From Chamaelirium japonicum (Eukaryota > Streptophyta > Magnoliopsida > Liliales > Melanthiaceae): 64,000 nucleotides of DNA. The stretch lies in NCBI GenBank assembly GCA_947650365.1, contig CANTAL010000027.1, positions 1,956,458 to 2,020,457 on the forward strand, read 5' to 3'. The position numbers and the translations under genes are program-made. The notes beneath the pieces are model-generated. The model was given only the letters and a program-made list of their open reading frames with translations, had not been told where the DNA came from and searched no databases. This document shows positions 48,533 through 61,098 of the stretch, one piece after another. Position 1 is the stretch's first letter. The number at the start of each line of letters is the position of its first letter.

Positions 48533-49774
48533 TTATGTTATTTTTTTCAAATTTAGGACTGACAACATAGAGATTATTTGAACTATTCCTCTTATTATAA
48601 AAGTTCCATTCAACTTAAACGATACACCAGAAGCATCAAAATAAACTAAATAACCTTTATTAACTAAAGAAGAAACAGAAATCAAATTACGTCTCAATGA
48701 CGGTACATAAAAAACATCTCTAAGAGTCAAAGTCTTATTATTCGAAAAACTAAGAGTAACATCTCCAATAGCTTCAGCAACAGCCACGGCCTCAGTTCCC
48801 ATGCTTAAGGTCACATCTCCATCAAGTAACCTTCTGCTTTCTCGAAACCCCTTAAGAGAGTTACAGGCATGGTTAGTGGATCCTGAATCCATAATCCAAC
48901 TAGTAAAAGAACTATTACTCGAAAGAAATGATTCAAAAACTAGGAGTTGTAGATTACCTTCACCAGTATTCTGAGGCTTCTTGCAGTCCTTCTTCCAATG
49001 ACCCTTCTGGCCACACCAAAAACACTTCGTACCCAGCTTCTTTGATTCGCCGGACCCAAAGGCCCCCGTAGAGTCTTGCACAGGCACTGACTTAGGTTTC
49101 TTCTTATGTTTCTTGCCTTGAGGTTTAACAGACTTCTTGAAGGATCTACGTTGCACGTGAAGTGCTTTGCCCTTCTGCTTGAAGCCATCCTTAGCTGCCT
49201 GGAGAGCTCCCAGAAGCTCTGTATTTGTCATAGCCAACTTGTTCAAATTAAAATTGATAACAAAGCCTTCAAAGGCTCCAGACAGTGACGAGAGGAAGAT
49301 GTCTGTCATCACCTCGCCTTCTAGTGCAATGTCCATGGTTGCTAATTCGTTCTGGAATCCAAACATTTTCATCATGTATTCCTGAACTAGCATCCCATTA
49401 GACATCTTAGTACCAACGAGTTTCTTGATGATAAGGTATCATGTAACGTAATTATGTCCCTCAAATATTTCCTTCAAGTACAACATCATATCAGAAGCGT
49501 CGGGCATCTCCTCGACTTGCTTCTGCAGAGTTGTTTGCATATATTCTATCATACAGCATTTACATATTTCATTAGATTCCTTCCAGTCAGTGAACACCTT
49601 TAACTGTGCCTCTGTGGCATCAGGTCCTGGCAAATCTGGCTCAGGATCATTCAGGGCTGTCATATATTTACCAATCCTTAAGACCAGGTACAGGTTGCGC
49701 TTCCAATCCTCATAGTTGGGACCGGTAAGTTTGTGGTCATTTAGGATAGCAGACAGGGGGTCTAACTTGGTCAT
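48533..49774 (-). pseudogene. gag: Copia gag and protease
   Basis: The start is ATG at 49774 (MTKLDPLSAILNDHKL). A gag domain (UBN2-type) follows, interrupted by TGA at 49439 where an arginine codon is likely. The zinc knuckle CFWCGQKGHWKKDC fits C-x2-C-x4-H-x4-C, and the aspartic protease site is WIMDSGSTNHAC. The frame ends near 48533. Confidence 0.9.
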
Positions 49775-51496
49775 CTGAAAATAAAAGATTAAATAATAAG
49801 AATGCATGAAAAACTTATTTTATGGATTTTTAAAACAAGCTAATTATATTCATATGTCAGCGCTACCCTCAAGTGAAGCCATCTCTATGGATTAATTAAC
49901 CATGTATGTAAGATCTCAGAATCGGCTACACCTGTCCGAGGGGGCAGTGTGTAGGTCTTCCGCTTACATGGGTCTTTCTCTTGACCCTATCCAAATCTGC
50001 CAACTAAGGGATTTGATGAACCATGGTTATCTTTTGGCCAGTACCACGTGATCACCATTTTCTTCACAACGAATACCTCACGTGTACTTAGGATGCTTAC
50101 CCACGAGCCTAGGCAATTTACAGCACAAAAGTTCTAACGGCCCCCACGAGGGTGAGTAAAGCCTGAACACTTAGCACCATAACCGTCATATCCCGAGGGA
50201 GATCACTAAGTAGCTTGGCATAGAAAAACACAGCTCTTACCTGAGGGGGTTGTTGAGATATGCTCTCCCACCCGAGCACGAAGTGATTAGCCGTGGAGGC
50301 CAGAGGATCTCTAAAAGTCCTCTCTTATATCCTTTATTAAAACTGAGGGTTATTTTGCGAGTATGAATTTATACCAATGCAAAGGTAGCGACCTCCTATA
50401 TACTAGACCCTGGTCATACCTTGCTCCCATTAGCGCTACAAGCCTTTCACCTAGCATTAATCGTTCTTGGAATATCATAGTCCCTGCCTCTAGTGGATTT
50501 CTCCATTCAAGGGTCACATTACATATACCGAGAATATCGATGCTCTGCAAACTTAGCTATCACTCTAATGATCTGGATCCTAGCCTAAAGTCAGACACAC
50601 TGGAAAGGACTCCCACTAGTCATGGCGCCTTATTTATAAATTTGATAATTGATATTCAATGGATCTCCATCTCATCTTGATGCTGGCCAAAAACACACAC
50701 CCGACTAGTCAGGTGTTGACCTAATGGTGGCATAACCATATATGATGGGATCCCACTAACATCAAAAGTCAACTAAATAATAGGCATCATCTAACGGGAT
50801 CCTATCCTAATACAGTCGCTTGGACCGGAGGGGAAAGGCATCCCTCTGAAAACTAATAATAATATTATCTCATCAGGGTTCGATATGAAATATAAAGAAC
50901 TAATAAAGAAAGCAACCATAAAACTGAATTAAGTTAAGGGTCCAACCCCTGAACCTAATTAGCACAGCGCAGGCCTCTAGCTTTCTTCACAAGGTCCCTC
51001 GGTCCGGCTCCTCCGTCGCGCTTGCGAACACTTTGCCGGATCGTCTTCGTCCTCCAGGGTTTCGCTTATGCTCCCAATGGTGGATTTCTTTGGCACATCT
51101 TTCTTCTCGATCTGTAATCGAAAAAATTCTAGTATGCTTCGAGTAAATGCTCGCTCGTACATAATTTCCTAGAAAGAAAAGAAAACACGCCTAGAAAAAA
51201 GGCCATGGGAACCGAGGATGGTCAACCCCTATCACTCATCCAATCTATACCTCTAAAACATATCCACACACATAGAGATCAAATCCAGACAATAGCTAAC
51301 TCGGGGTCCGACCCCCGGTAGCAAGCACAAATATAGATCTATATTTTATAGCGGGGCCCTACAAGAATGATTCATAGAACAAGCACAATATATACATATG
51401 CATGATCTAAGCAAAAGAACCCTGATGATATCACGTGTTCATCATGCACACACATGATGGTTTCATAAAAATCATGAAACGCATACCATTAATACG
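49775..51496 (-). other. Long leader of the copia element
   Basis: About 1.7 kb between the primer site and gag, with no convincing coding sequence. Only short frames of 60-100 codons without recognisable motifs occur, on either strand. Confidence 0.6.
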
Positions 51497-51510
51497 ATTC
51501 TAATACCAAT
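51497..51510 (-). promoter_or_regulatory. Primer binding site of the copia element
   Basis: Minus strand ATTGGTATTAGAAT directly after the LTR end CCCAACA. It is close to the tRNA-iMet complement TGGTATCAGAGC used by most plant copia elements. Confidence 0.78.
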
Positions 51511-53640
51511 TGTTGGGAATAATCCCTTGGTAGAGGCTCGTAGCGGAAACGATTTGGCGGTCGAAAGACCGTTCATGGTGCACGTTACACGATTTAAACT
51601 TTCATTGAAACTAATCTATATGTGTGTGCATGTGTATACACATGAATCGAACACCCTAACGGTAATCTAGCATAATGATTATCTAACATGCATGCAAATC
51701 ATAAAACTCGCTAGATCTACATGTTAGATTATTCATACCTTCGTGCGGATCTTTTAACCGTGGAGAATTGTCTTCTATGTTGATGGAGACGAAAGATCGT
51801 TAGCGAAGAAGCCGACGGTATGAATGGAGACTCTACCTTCTTGTTCAACCGATCTCACACGATGCCTGGTACGTCGCTCTCGGATATCTGAGTGCCTCCG
51901 AAGAACGACCCTTCTCCTTCGATGAAACTCCACGCGAGGAAGACGAAGTTGCAAGCGGGGAAGTAGAGAGATAAGGGAGAGATCTAGGGAGAAAAGAGGA
52001 GGGGGGTTTGGTTTTTCCACACACTATGGCCGGCCCCATAAATCTCCCTTTATAGGACCGACCTACCCCCTTGGATAATGATCCAAGGGGATAAGAACAT
52101 CCCCCAAAAATCTCCCCAAAATCACCCTTTTATCTCTCCTTGTATTTATCCGTTTTTTCCACTTTTAGGGCTTGTTTTGACCAATTCAAAACCCCTCCTT
52201 TATCCCTATGGCCGGCCCTATTAATGGGGAATTCTCATCCCCACAATATAAGGCCGACCCTAGCATGGTCCCTCACTACTAGGGTCGGCCATAAGTGAGG
52301 TCTGCCAGAGTGAGTTTTTACCAGAACGCCCTAACGCCTCAATTTGACCATTTCTAGTGTGCGAAACCTAGCGGCCATTCCTTAAGCGATCTTTACCAGT
52401 TACTTCACTATTAACTGAGGCCACCGGAGGGTGCCCCTAGTAAAGTCAACTAGTCAACTCACAACATATCCTGGTGCATCGCACCTATGCAGCGAAGTTC
52501 ACTTATGGCTAGGGATAACTACCTGCGCCTCTGTACTAGTCTCGGGCTTATCCCTTAGTACTCACATGTATTTACGCATCTACCGTGTTCTAGTGCCAAG
52601 CACACACAGAGCCTAGACTTCTTTCTTCCTCTTACTGCTTATAGTGTTCCGAGGAGATGGTTCAAGAACCGTACATAATGTTGATAAGGTGGAACTATCA
52701 GGGACCGGGGTTTATGGCTTCCAACTCAAGCTCGATCGACACACTACCCGAGTGTACTATCGATCCTCTGAGCTCGAGTTAACCTACGTGGCCACCCAAA
52801 GTGCGACGCAGGGTGCACTCCAATTCACTCGGACTTACTATTTTCTCCAGCATACCCCTGCTCTCCGCTTAGTAGTGATAAACCCGTTGTCCCTCCACTT
52901 GATGCCATGATTCACTTCGAGCGGTGGAGACTACCGTCAGACTCGAATAATCATATGACTTGGTTCCTTCCAGGTTGACCTATACATCGTACCTCTGATT
53001 ACCTCGTTGAGTAATCCAACCCGGTCAACAGTCAAACTGATGACCAACAGGCCTGGGTTTGGTATAGTATAAGTTAGACCAAGGAACGTACCTTCCGACA
53101 GGGGTGTGGATGGCCTGCAGGAGTGACACACTGGTGCAACGCCAGTCGGGTAACCCAGTACATCGTGGTTTTGGATCACTGTATACGGATCCTCATATAT
53201 TGGTGCGCCAAAGCACTACGCAACTAGTTAGTCCATCAGACGTGGTTCCTCAGGGTTTAGGACTGTTTTACCCTAAGCAGAAACACGGCTTAGTATACCA
53301 GTGTCTACTCACTAATCTGTACATCGTGTTAGTTCCGTTCGGCCATAGACACTGTGCCTGCTAATGACCATAGTGAAGACTTCCCATGAACTGTCATCTC
53401 CAACAGCTTATCATGATGAGGCGACCAACCTGATCATAGCTGCGAACTTATTTAGATTATATGGGACCAATCCACTCAGTCTTCTACTCAGTGGACTACC
53501 ATATAACCATGGCTCTCTGTTCTTAAAAGAACACGTAACTACGTTACACACCTATATGCATCTCATATAATAACTATCAATCTTTATTTATTAGATCAAA
53601 ATATAAAGTTTTAAGAGCTTAGAACACATCAATCCTAACA
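51511..53640 (-). repeat. 5' LTR of the copia element (about 2.13 kb)
   Basis: On the minus strand it runs from TGTTAGGATTGATG to TTATTCCCAACA, giving the short terminal inverted pair TGTTAGGA/TCCCAACA. A TATA box (TATAAAGGG, minus strand) lies at 52046-52054. The partner LTR is absent, so the left boundary rests on the primer site and the right one on the TG end. Confidence 0.8.
52046..52054 (-). promoter_or_regulatory. TATA box in the copia LTR
   Basis: TATAAAGGG on the minus strand inside the LTR, about 540 bp before the LTR end. Confidence 0.5.
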
Positions 53641-53860
53641 GTGACGTGGTAGCCGATGGAGGCAGCGAGAAATCTGGGCATGAGTTTGTGTTGTCGTCGA
53701 AGATGGCTGCTGCAGTACGATGGCCGCCAAAGGCGGCCGTCCAAGTGTCGATAAGCAAGGACATTACTAGTTATTTATAAGATATCATGAATTCGAGAAA
53801 TAAAAGATATAACTTTATAGTAATATAGGTTTATTTGATAGTTTGGGGAAACAAGAACTA
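53641..53860. other. Unassigned sequence right of the copia LTR
   Basis: About 220 bp with no recognisable gene or repeat. It includes GTGACGTGGTAGCCGATGG and short GC-rich palindromes such as GCCGCCAAAGGCGGC. Confidence 0.4.
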
Positions 53861-54440
53861 TAGGTTTTGTGGATACCCTCAAGTCCCAAAACCTGAGTCA
53901 TAAGGGGTGGTCCATAGCTGGTATATAAAGTGGCCAATGGATGCCCCCTTAACGATTTGGGACTAACCAGTGGGCTATCTCAACATCGCTCCTCACGCGG
54001 ATGCATGGCAAAGCACAATCGATAAGGGTGCACCAAGAGAGGAGCAGGCCTAGGAGCTATGATACCATTTGTAGATACCCCTCTCACCTTAAAACCCGAG
54101 TCTTAAGGGGAGGTCCATTAGAGGGTATTTCAAGAGACCATCGTCCAACCCCCTAGTCGATGTGTGACTAACCTAGCGCGCAATCTCCCCCTCACACGAG
54201 GCAACGACTAGACAGATTCCGAGGGCCCACCTTTTCCTCTCGTGCGACAACGACAAGGAACTAGGCACAACCTGGCCCGACTAGAGCTTGGCTGATTGGA
54301 TGGAACCTGTGCTTTGATACCATTTGTAGATACACTCACACCCCAAAACCCAGGTCGTAAGGGGAGCTAGGCCCACAACTAGTACATGAAGCGGCGAACG
54401 GGTGCCCCCCATTATCGATTGTAATAGATTTCCTCTAGTT
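53861..54440 (-). mobile_element. TRIM-like tandem LTR/PBS repeats, degenerate
   Basis: Three diverged copies of a segment begin TGTAGATAC or TGTGGATACCC, followed by CAAAACC, GTC and AAGGGG, at about 53865, 54069 and 54318. The second and third are each preceded on the plus strand by GATACCATT (minus strand AATGGTATCA, a tRNA-Met-type primer site next to an LTR end). Short LTR-like units of 200-250 bp with adjoining primer sites, in tandem and without coding sequence, fit a TRIM array. Ends and target duplications are not clear. Confidence 0.4.
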
Positions 54441-55880
<1,440 letters not shown>

Positions 55881-55881
<1 letters not shown>

Positions 55882-56398
55882 GAGTGATCTGTTGCGAAAC
55901 CCGGTTAAGATGCGAAACCCCCTTATTTGCGAAACTAAGCCACAGCCGTCCGATCGGTATGAATCGGACGGCACAAAACCCTTTCCGCCCGGTTAAAAGC
56001 TTTAACCATTTTCGGCCGTTCGATTAGCGTGAATCGGACGGCACAAATCCTTTCCGCCCCGGTTCAAAGCTTTAACCGTTCGATCGAATGATCGAACGGA
56101 TAAGATCGTGACATCTCATTCGAATAGGACAAAAAACCAGGCCAACGCAATCATTTTTTTGTCCTATTCGAATGAGATCCCACGGATCTCATCCGTTCGA
56201 TTATTCGATCGAATGGTTAAAGCTTTTAACTGGGGCAGAAAGGATTTGTGCCGTCCGATTCATGCCAATCGGACGATCGGGAACGGTTAAAGCTTTTAAC
56301 CGGACGGAAAGGGTTTGTGCCGTCCGATTCACACCAATCGGATGGCTGTGGCTTAGTTTCGCAAAAAAGGGGGTTTCGCATCTTAACCGGGTTTCACT

Positions 56399-56400
<2 letters not shown>
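55881..56400. mobile_element. Foldback element 2 (about 520-bp inverted repeat)
   Basis: The left end GCGAAACCCGGTTAAGATGCG pairs with CGCATCTTAACCGGGTTTC on the right, and CTAAGCCACAGCCGTCCGAT pairs with ATCGGATGGCTGTGGCTTAG. The arms meet at about 56138, where TCATTCGAATAGGACAAAAA faces TTTTTGTCCTATTCGAATGA. Each arm contains two direct copies of a segment of about 75 bp with CGGACGGCACAAA and CTTTCCGCCC. It lies between microsatellite tracts, with no coding capacity. Confidence 0.8.

Positions 56401-56454
<54 letters not shown>
56401..56454. repeat. (TA)n microsatellite between foldback elements 2 and 3
   Basis: About 52 bp of TA dinucleotides. Confidence 0.97.
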
Positions 56455-56829
<375 letters not shown>

Positions 56830-56946
56830 AGGGACGACGGTTGTGGGGGGGACAAATGAACTGAGACAAAGCAATGGCCCAGATTTATGCAGAGAAGAGG
56901 GATAAACTGGGAGACAAATCACAATCGTCCGTTTCCCACTAAGACT

Positions 56947-56953
56947 TATAAAT
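56947..56953 (+). promoter_or_regulatory. Candidate TATA box of the genic segment
   Basis: TATAAAT in ACTTATAAATGCCCCTC, followed by a C/T-rich 5'-UTR-like region that ends at a good splice donor (57567). It may be the promoter of the RING gene. Confidence 0.45.
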
Positions 56954-56979
56954 GCCCCTCTTAAATCACCTAAACACAC

Positions 56980-57566
56980 CCCCATTCCTCTTAAACCCAT
57001 CTGATCCGTCCGATCTGAACCTCTTCCAATCGAGAGGACCAGCTCTTAAATCCCCTCCCGAAAGTGCAAGAGAGAAAGAGGCAGCCCCTCCCATCTTATC
57101 CATTCGATCCAAGAAAGAGAGCAGCCCCTCCCATCTTATCCGTTCGATCCAAACCCGGTTTGATCGAGGGATCTACAACACCCCATCGAACCTCGGTACC
57201 CGCAGCCTCTTAAATCCCTTCTCGAATGAGCAAGAGAGAGAGAGAGAGAGCAGCCCCTCCCCTCTCATCCGTCCGATCCAATCGGACGGATCTGCAGCCC
57301 CTTCCCGAAGCCCCCATCCAGCTTTGGTGCCCGCAGCCCCCCCCCCCCCCCCCGCCTCCCTCGGTGCTTGCGAAGCAATGGTGGCTGCCTCCCTCGGTCC
57401 CCGCAGCCCACGCCTCCCTCGGCGTCCGCAATCATGCCTCGGTACGGTGCGATGGAGGTCTTCATTGCCCCGCCTCCCCCCTTTGCCATTCTTTGCAAGA
57501 GAAAGATTGGATCAAGCTATGCAGAGAGAGAGGATGCTGCAAGAAGAGAGGATGCTGCAAGAGAAG
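56980..57566 (+). other. Probable non-coding first exon of the RING gene
   Basis: C/T-rich sequence with repeated CAGCCCCTCCC-TCTTATCC segments (57085-57145, again near 57250) and a C16 run near 57350. It ends at AGAGAAG followed by GTAAATTT, a plausible donor. An open frame exists across it, but the composition and repeats look like a 5' UTR. Transcript data would decide. Confidence 0.4.
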
Positions 57567-58189
57567 GTAAATTTCTCAACGATTTTTCCTTTTTCTTCCC
57601 CTTTTTCTTTCTTTCACTTCTCTGATCGGATTCCTAAGAGGTTTTTCTCTGATCGGATTCCTAAGAGGTTTTTATCTCTGATCGGATTCCACAGTTTTTC
57701 TGATCAGGTTTTTATCAGATTTTTGTCAGTTTTTCATTGTGTATCACATTTTTTCTGCTCAATTTCTTAAAAAAATTCTCCTTAAATCAGAAATTCTGCT
57801 CAATGAGGTTTTTCTCTGCTCAATTTTTCATTGTGTATTAGATTTTTCTGATTGAGCATAGGAAAACCTCATTGAGCAGAATTTCAGATTTTTCATTGTG
57901 TATATCAGATTTTCTTCCCCTTTTTCTTTCTTTCGCTTCTCTGATCAGATTCCACAGTTTCTCTGATCGGATTCCTAAGAGGTTTTTCTCTGATCGGATT
58001 CCTAAGAGGTTTTTATCTCTGATCGGATTCCACAGTTTCTCTGATCAGGTTTTTATCAGATTTTTGCCAGTTATTCATTGTGTATCACATTTTTTCTGCT
58101 CAATTTCTTAACAAAATTGTGTATCACATTTTTTCTGCTCAATTTCTTAACAAAATTGTGTATCACATTTTTTCTGCTCAATTTCACAG
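57567..58189 (+). repeat. Intron-like region with tandem duplications
   Basis: The segment with CTTCTCTGATCGGATTCC and CTAAGAGGTTTTTCTCTG at about 57598-57735 recurs at about 57915-58085. Within it a unit of about 27 bp is repeated. At 58079-58189 a 39-bp unit (TGTGTATCACATTTTTTCTG...) is present three times (starts 58079, 58118, 58157), the last running into the splice-acceptor-like CACAG at 58185-58189. Confidence 0.75.
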
Positions 58190-58858
58190 ATCCAATCTCC
58201 CTGGATCTGAGGCCAATCCAAAGGTGCCGCCGGGATCGACTTCGGCAAAGAGGAACTGTATGTATAGGATACTTGCTGCGGCACAAAGACTGAAGCCTAT
58301 CGGGTTGGCGGGCTAGCTGGTGGTTTCTGAACCACGATGCATATGACTGTGCCCCTCCGAAGTGGACGTTGCTCATTGGGTGCCTCCGCGGCCTCGACAC
58401 CCGACTCTGTGTTGCGGCCTTCAATCCTAGGTTAAGAATTCATTTTTTCGGCCTTTTACCCATTCCATTTCTTAATAATTCTAGAAAAGAAAACCTACTT
58501 ATTTTAATTCATTCGATATCAAAAAAAAATTCTTTCAATAGAGTTCTGATTTTAGATTTCTTTTATATAAGTTTTTTCTGTTATAACCTTTTTCATTGGG
58601 CATGTGTATGGAATCTCTGAGCAGTGAATTGCTAAGGTTTGTCTGTATATCCATATTAAACCATGATTCTTGCAAGTTGGTTGGTGAAAATTTTATAGAT
58701 TTTTTTTTTTAGTGCATGAGATGAATTGTTTACTGTCAGAGGGGATGTTGCAGTTCTTAATTTTGTTAGGGTCGTGAGATTTTTAAAAAAAAAATTTCAT
58801 TGGTTCTGTCGACCTTGGTTGCCGACCTCAGCCCCTCCGACCACCTATGTAGGAACCC

Positions 58859-58924
<66 letters not shown>

Positions 58925-59560
58925 AATAGTTTAGAAAAAAATTTCGTGTGTTACTGATTAGTTCAAGTTCTTTTTTTTGTGTTGCAGAGTACATCGTCAG
59001 AATTTGGGTTTATGGCAAGAAGGAAGGAGGGTCGCGCTAGATGCCGCAGAAGCTTCGGTGGAAAGCGTCGTCCGGTCCCACCATTAAATGACGGATCAAA
59101 GGAGTCAGGATACAGAGAGGATACTTCATCACATCTCCGGAGTGGGAGTTGCTCATTGGGTGCCTCCTCGGCCTCGACACCCGACTCTGTGTTGTGGCCT
59201 TCTATCCCGAGTTGAGAATTACTTTTTTCGGCCCTTTACCCATTCCATTTCTTAATAATTCTAGAAAAGAAAGCCTACATATTTTAATTCATCTTTCCTC
59301 TGTTTTTCATTCCTTTATTTATTCAAACAACTTGATCCATTTTTTCAGGAAAAAAATGAGAGAGAGAGACAACTGTAGTCATCACCTCCATTGCATTGTC
59401 CCTACCTTACGAGTCGAGAGTAGGAACAAGAGCGACAACTGTAGCATTCAATCCCTTCTCTCTTTGTTTCGTATAATAGAATTCGGAGAGAATATGTGGT
59501 GTTGTATGTGTGATCCCGCACACCATGTAACAGTGTGGTGGCCGATGTGCATGCATTGAT
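58190..59560 (+). repeat. Two diverged copies of an exon-like segment
   Basis: 58361-58505 and 59141-59290 are near-duplicates (shared TTGCTCATTGGGTGCCTCC, CTCGACACCCGACTCTGTGT, TTTACCCATTCCATTTCTTA), about 780 bp apart. The first copy lies in a candidate exon 58190-58430, bounded by CACAG and GTTAAG. The second follows an acceptor-like GTTGCAG (58981-58987) and has lost the GT of the donor (TTGAGA for GTTAAG). A (CT)n tract lies at 58862-58922. I see no conserved protein; these could be alternative 5' UTR exons. Confidence 0.6.
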
Positions 59561-59675
59561 TAGTGTGAGCGAATCGTATATTTTATTGTGTGTTTGATGC
59601 TTGCTAAGAAGAGAGAGAGAGAATCCATTGGATTAGTGAGCAAATCAAATAATTTATTTTGTGTTTGAAGCTTGC

Positions 59676-59744
<69 letters not shown>

Positions 59745-60840
59745 CCAATGGATTAGAGGGCAAATCGGGTATTATATTTTGTGCTTGATGCTTGCTAAGA
59801 TAAGAGAGAGAAGTGAGAGAGTATCCAGTGGATTACTGAGCAAATAGGATTTTTAAACTGCATTTTATACAGCATACTGTCTTGCTTTTAAGATTTTTTT
59901 CCCTATTCTTTCTTCCCTCTCTTTCTGTTTTAGATTCTAAGATTACTGATTTTTTCCCCCCCTATGTTTCAGGATGCTCGAGAGATGGAGGTCGACTTTT
60001 CTCCTTCGTCGCGCAAGAGAGAGGAGGTAAAGAAATAGATCCCTTCTCTCTTCCATTGCCGGAACTCCTCCGCAAACTCTCGAGATAATAACTCACTGGC
60101 AGCTCATCGGAGGCAGATACATCTCTCTCTCTCTCTCTGATTTTTCATTTGTTTTCCCTCCAGTCTCCAGCTATTCAGACGTGTATGGAGCTCCGGTGCC
60201 ATGTGGTGGCCGATGTGCATGCATGGATTAGTGTGAGCGAATTGTATATTTTATTTTGTGTGTTTGATGCTTGCTAAGAAGAGAGAGAATCCATTGGATT
60301 AGTGAGCAAATCGAATGATTTATTTTGTGTTTGAAGCTTGCTAAGAGAGAGCGAGAGAGTATCCAATGGATTAGAGGGCAAATCGGGTATTATATTTTGT
60401 GCTTGATGCTTGCTAAGATGAGAGAGAGAAGTAAGAGAGTATCCAGTGGATTACTGAGCAAATAGGATTTTTAAACTGCTTTTAAACTGCATTTTAAACA
60501 GCATATTGTCTTGCTTTTAAGATTTTTTTCTCTTTTCTTTCTTTCGTCCCTCTCTTTCTATTTTAGATTCCAGGATTACTGATTTTTTTTCCCCCTATGT
60601 TTCAGGATGCTCGAGAGATGGAGGTCGGCTTTTCCCCTTCGTCACGCAAGAGAGAGAAGATGTAGAGAAATAGAACCCTTCTCTCTTCCATTGCTAGAAC
60701 TCCTCCGCCAACTCTCGAGATAATAACTCACCGGTAGCTCACTGGAGGCAGATACATCTCTCTCTCTCTCTGATTTTTCATTTGTTTTCCCTCAAGTCTC
60801 CAGCTATTCGAAAGTGTATGGAGCTCCGGTGCAGCAGTAC
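59528..60840 (+). repeat. Tandem duplication of about 650 bp with AG microsatellites
   Basis: 59528-60190 and 60203-60830 are two copies (GTGGTGGCCGATGTGCATGC at 59535 and 60203; AGGATGCTCGAGAGATGGAGG at 59971 and 60604). Spacing varies from 668 to 633 because of AG-tract length. Inside each are three further repeats of about 85 bp (TGCTTGCTAAGA plus a GAGA tract plus ATCCA-TGGATTA). Both contain the acceptor-like TATGTTTCAG. Only the first has a matching donor (GAGGTAAAG). Confidence 0.8.
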
Positions 60841-61096
60841 TAGGCAAGTGATAGCTTCAAGGGGAGGGACCCGGCCCCCTCCCTCTCCCATCGGCGAGCA
60901 GCGACCGCAAGGGGAGGGTCCTGGCCCCCACTTTGGCACCATCGGCAGCACGAGGTGAAGGGGAGCGTCCTCCTCCCTGATCGGTTTTCTCTCTCTCTCT
61001 CTCTACCCCTTTTGGGTTTCTCCTTGGGAGCGTCCTCCTCCCTGATTGGTTTTAATTTCTTTATGGATTTTCTTTCTCCTCTGATAATAATTACAG
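60841..61096 (+). other. Sequence before the first coding exon of the RING gene
   Basis: GGGAGGGACC/GGGAGGGTCC repeats and a duplicated GGGAGCGTCCTCCTCCCTGAT (about 60961 and 61027), then a T-rich tract ending at the acceptor-like ATTACAG at 61090-61096. Confidence 0.5.
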
Positions 61097-61098
61097 AC

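Larger units (their letters stand above)
46348..53640 (-). mobile_element. Ty1/copia LTR retrotransposon, 3'-truncated
   Basis: On the minus strand it has one LTR (53640-51511), a tRNA-Met-type primer site, a leader of about 1.7 kb, then gag, protease, integrase and reverse transcriptase in the copia order (integrase before RT). The RT/RNase H part stops at 46347, where satellite begins. The RNase H domain, purine tract and second LTR are missing. Several stops break the frame. Lineage within copia not assigned. Confidence 0.9.

Noticed and set aside
56952..57770. 272-codon frame as a gene
   Set aside because: Low-complexity C-rich and T-rich sequence that crosses a good splice donor at 57567. 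It is more likely 5' UTR plus intron.
58979..59215. Small basic protein (MARRKEGRARCRRSFGGKRR) as an independent gene
   Set aside because: The frame includes the duplicated exon-like segment in a different phase from any conserved protein. Kept only as a possible alternative exon.
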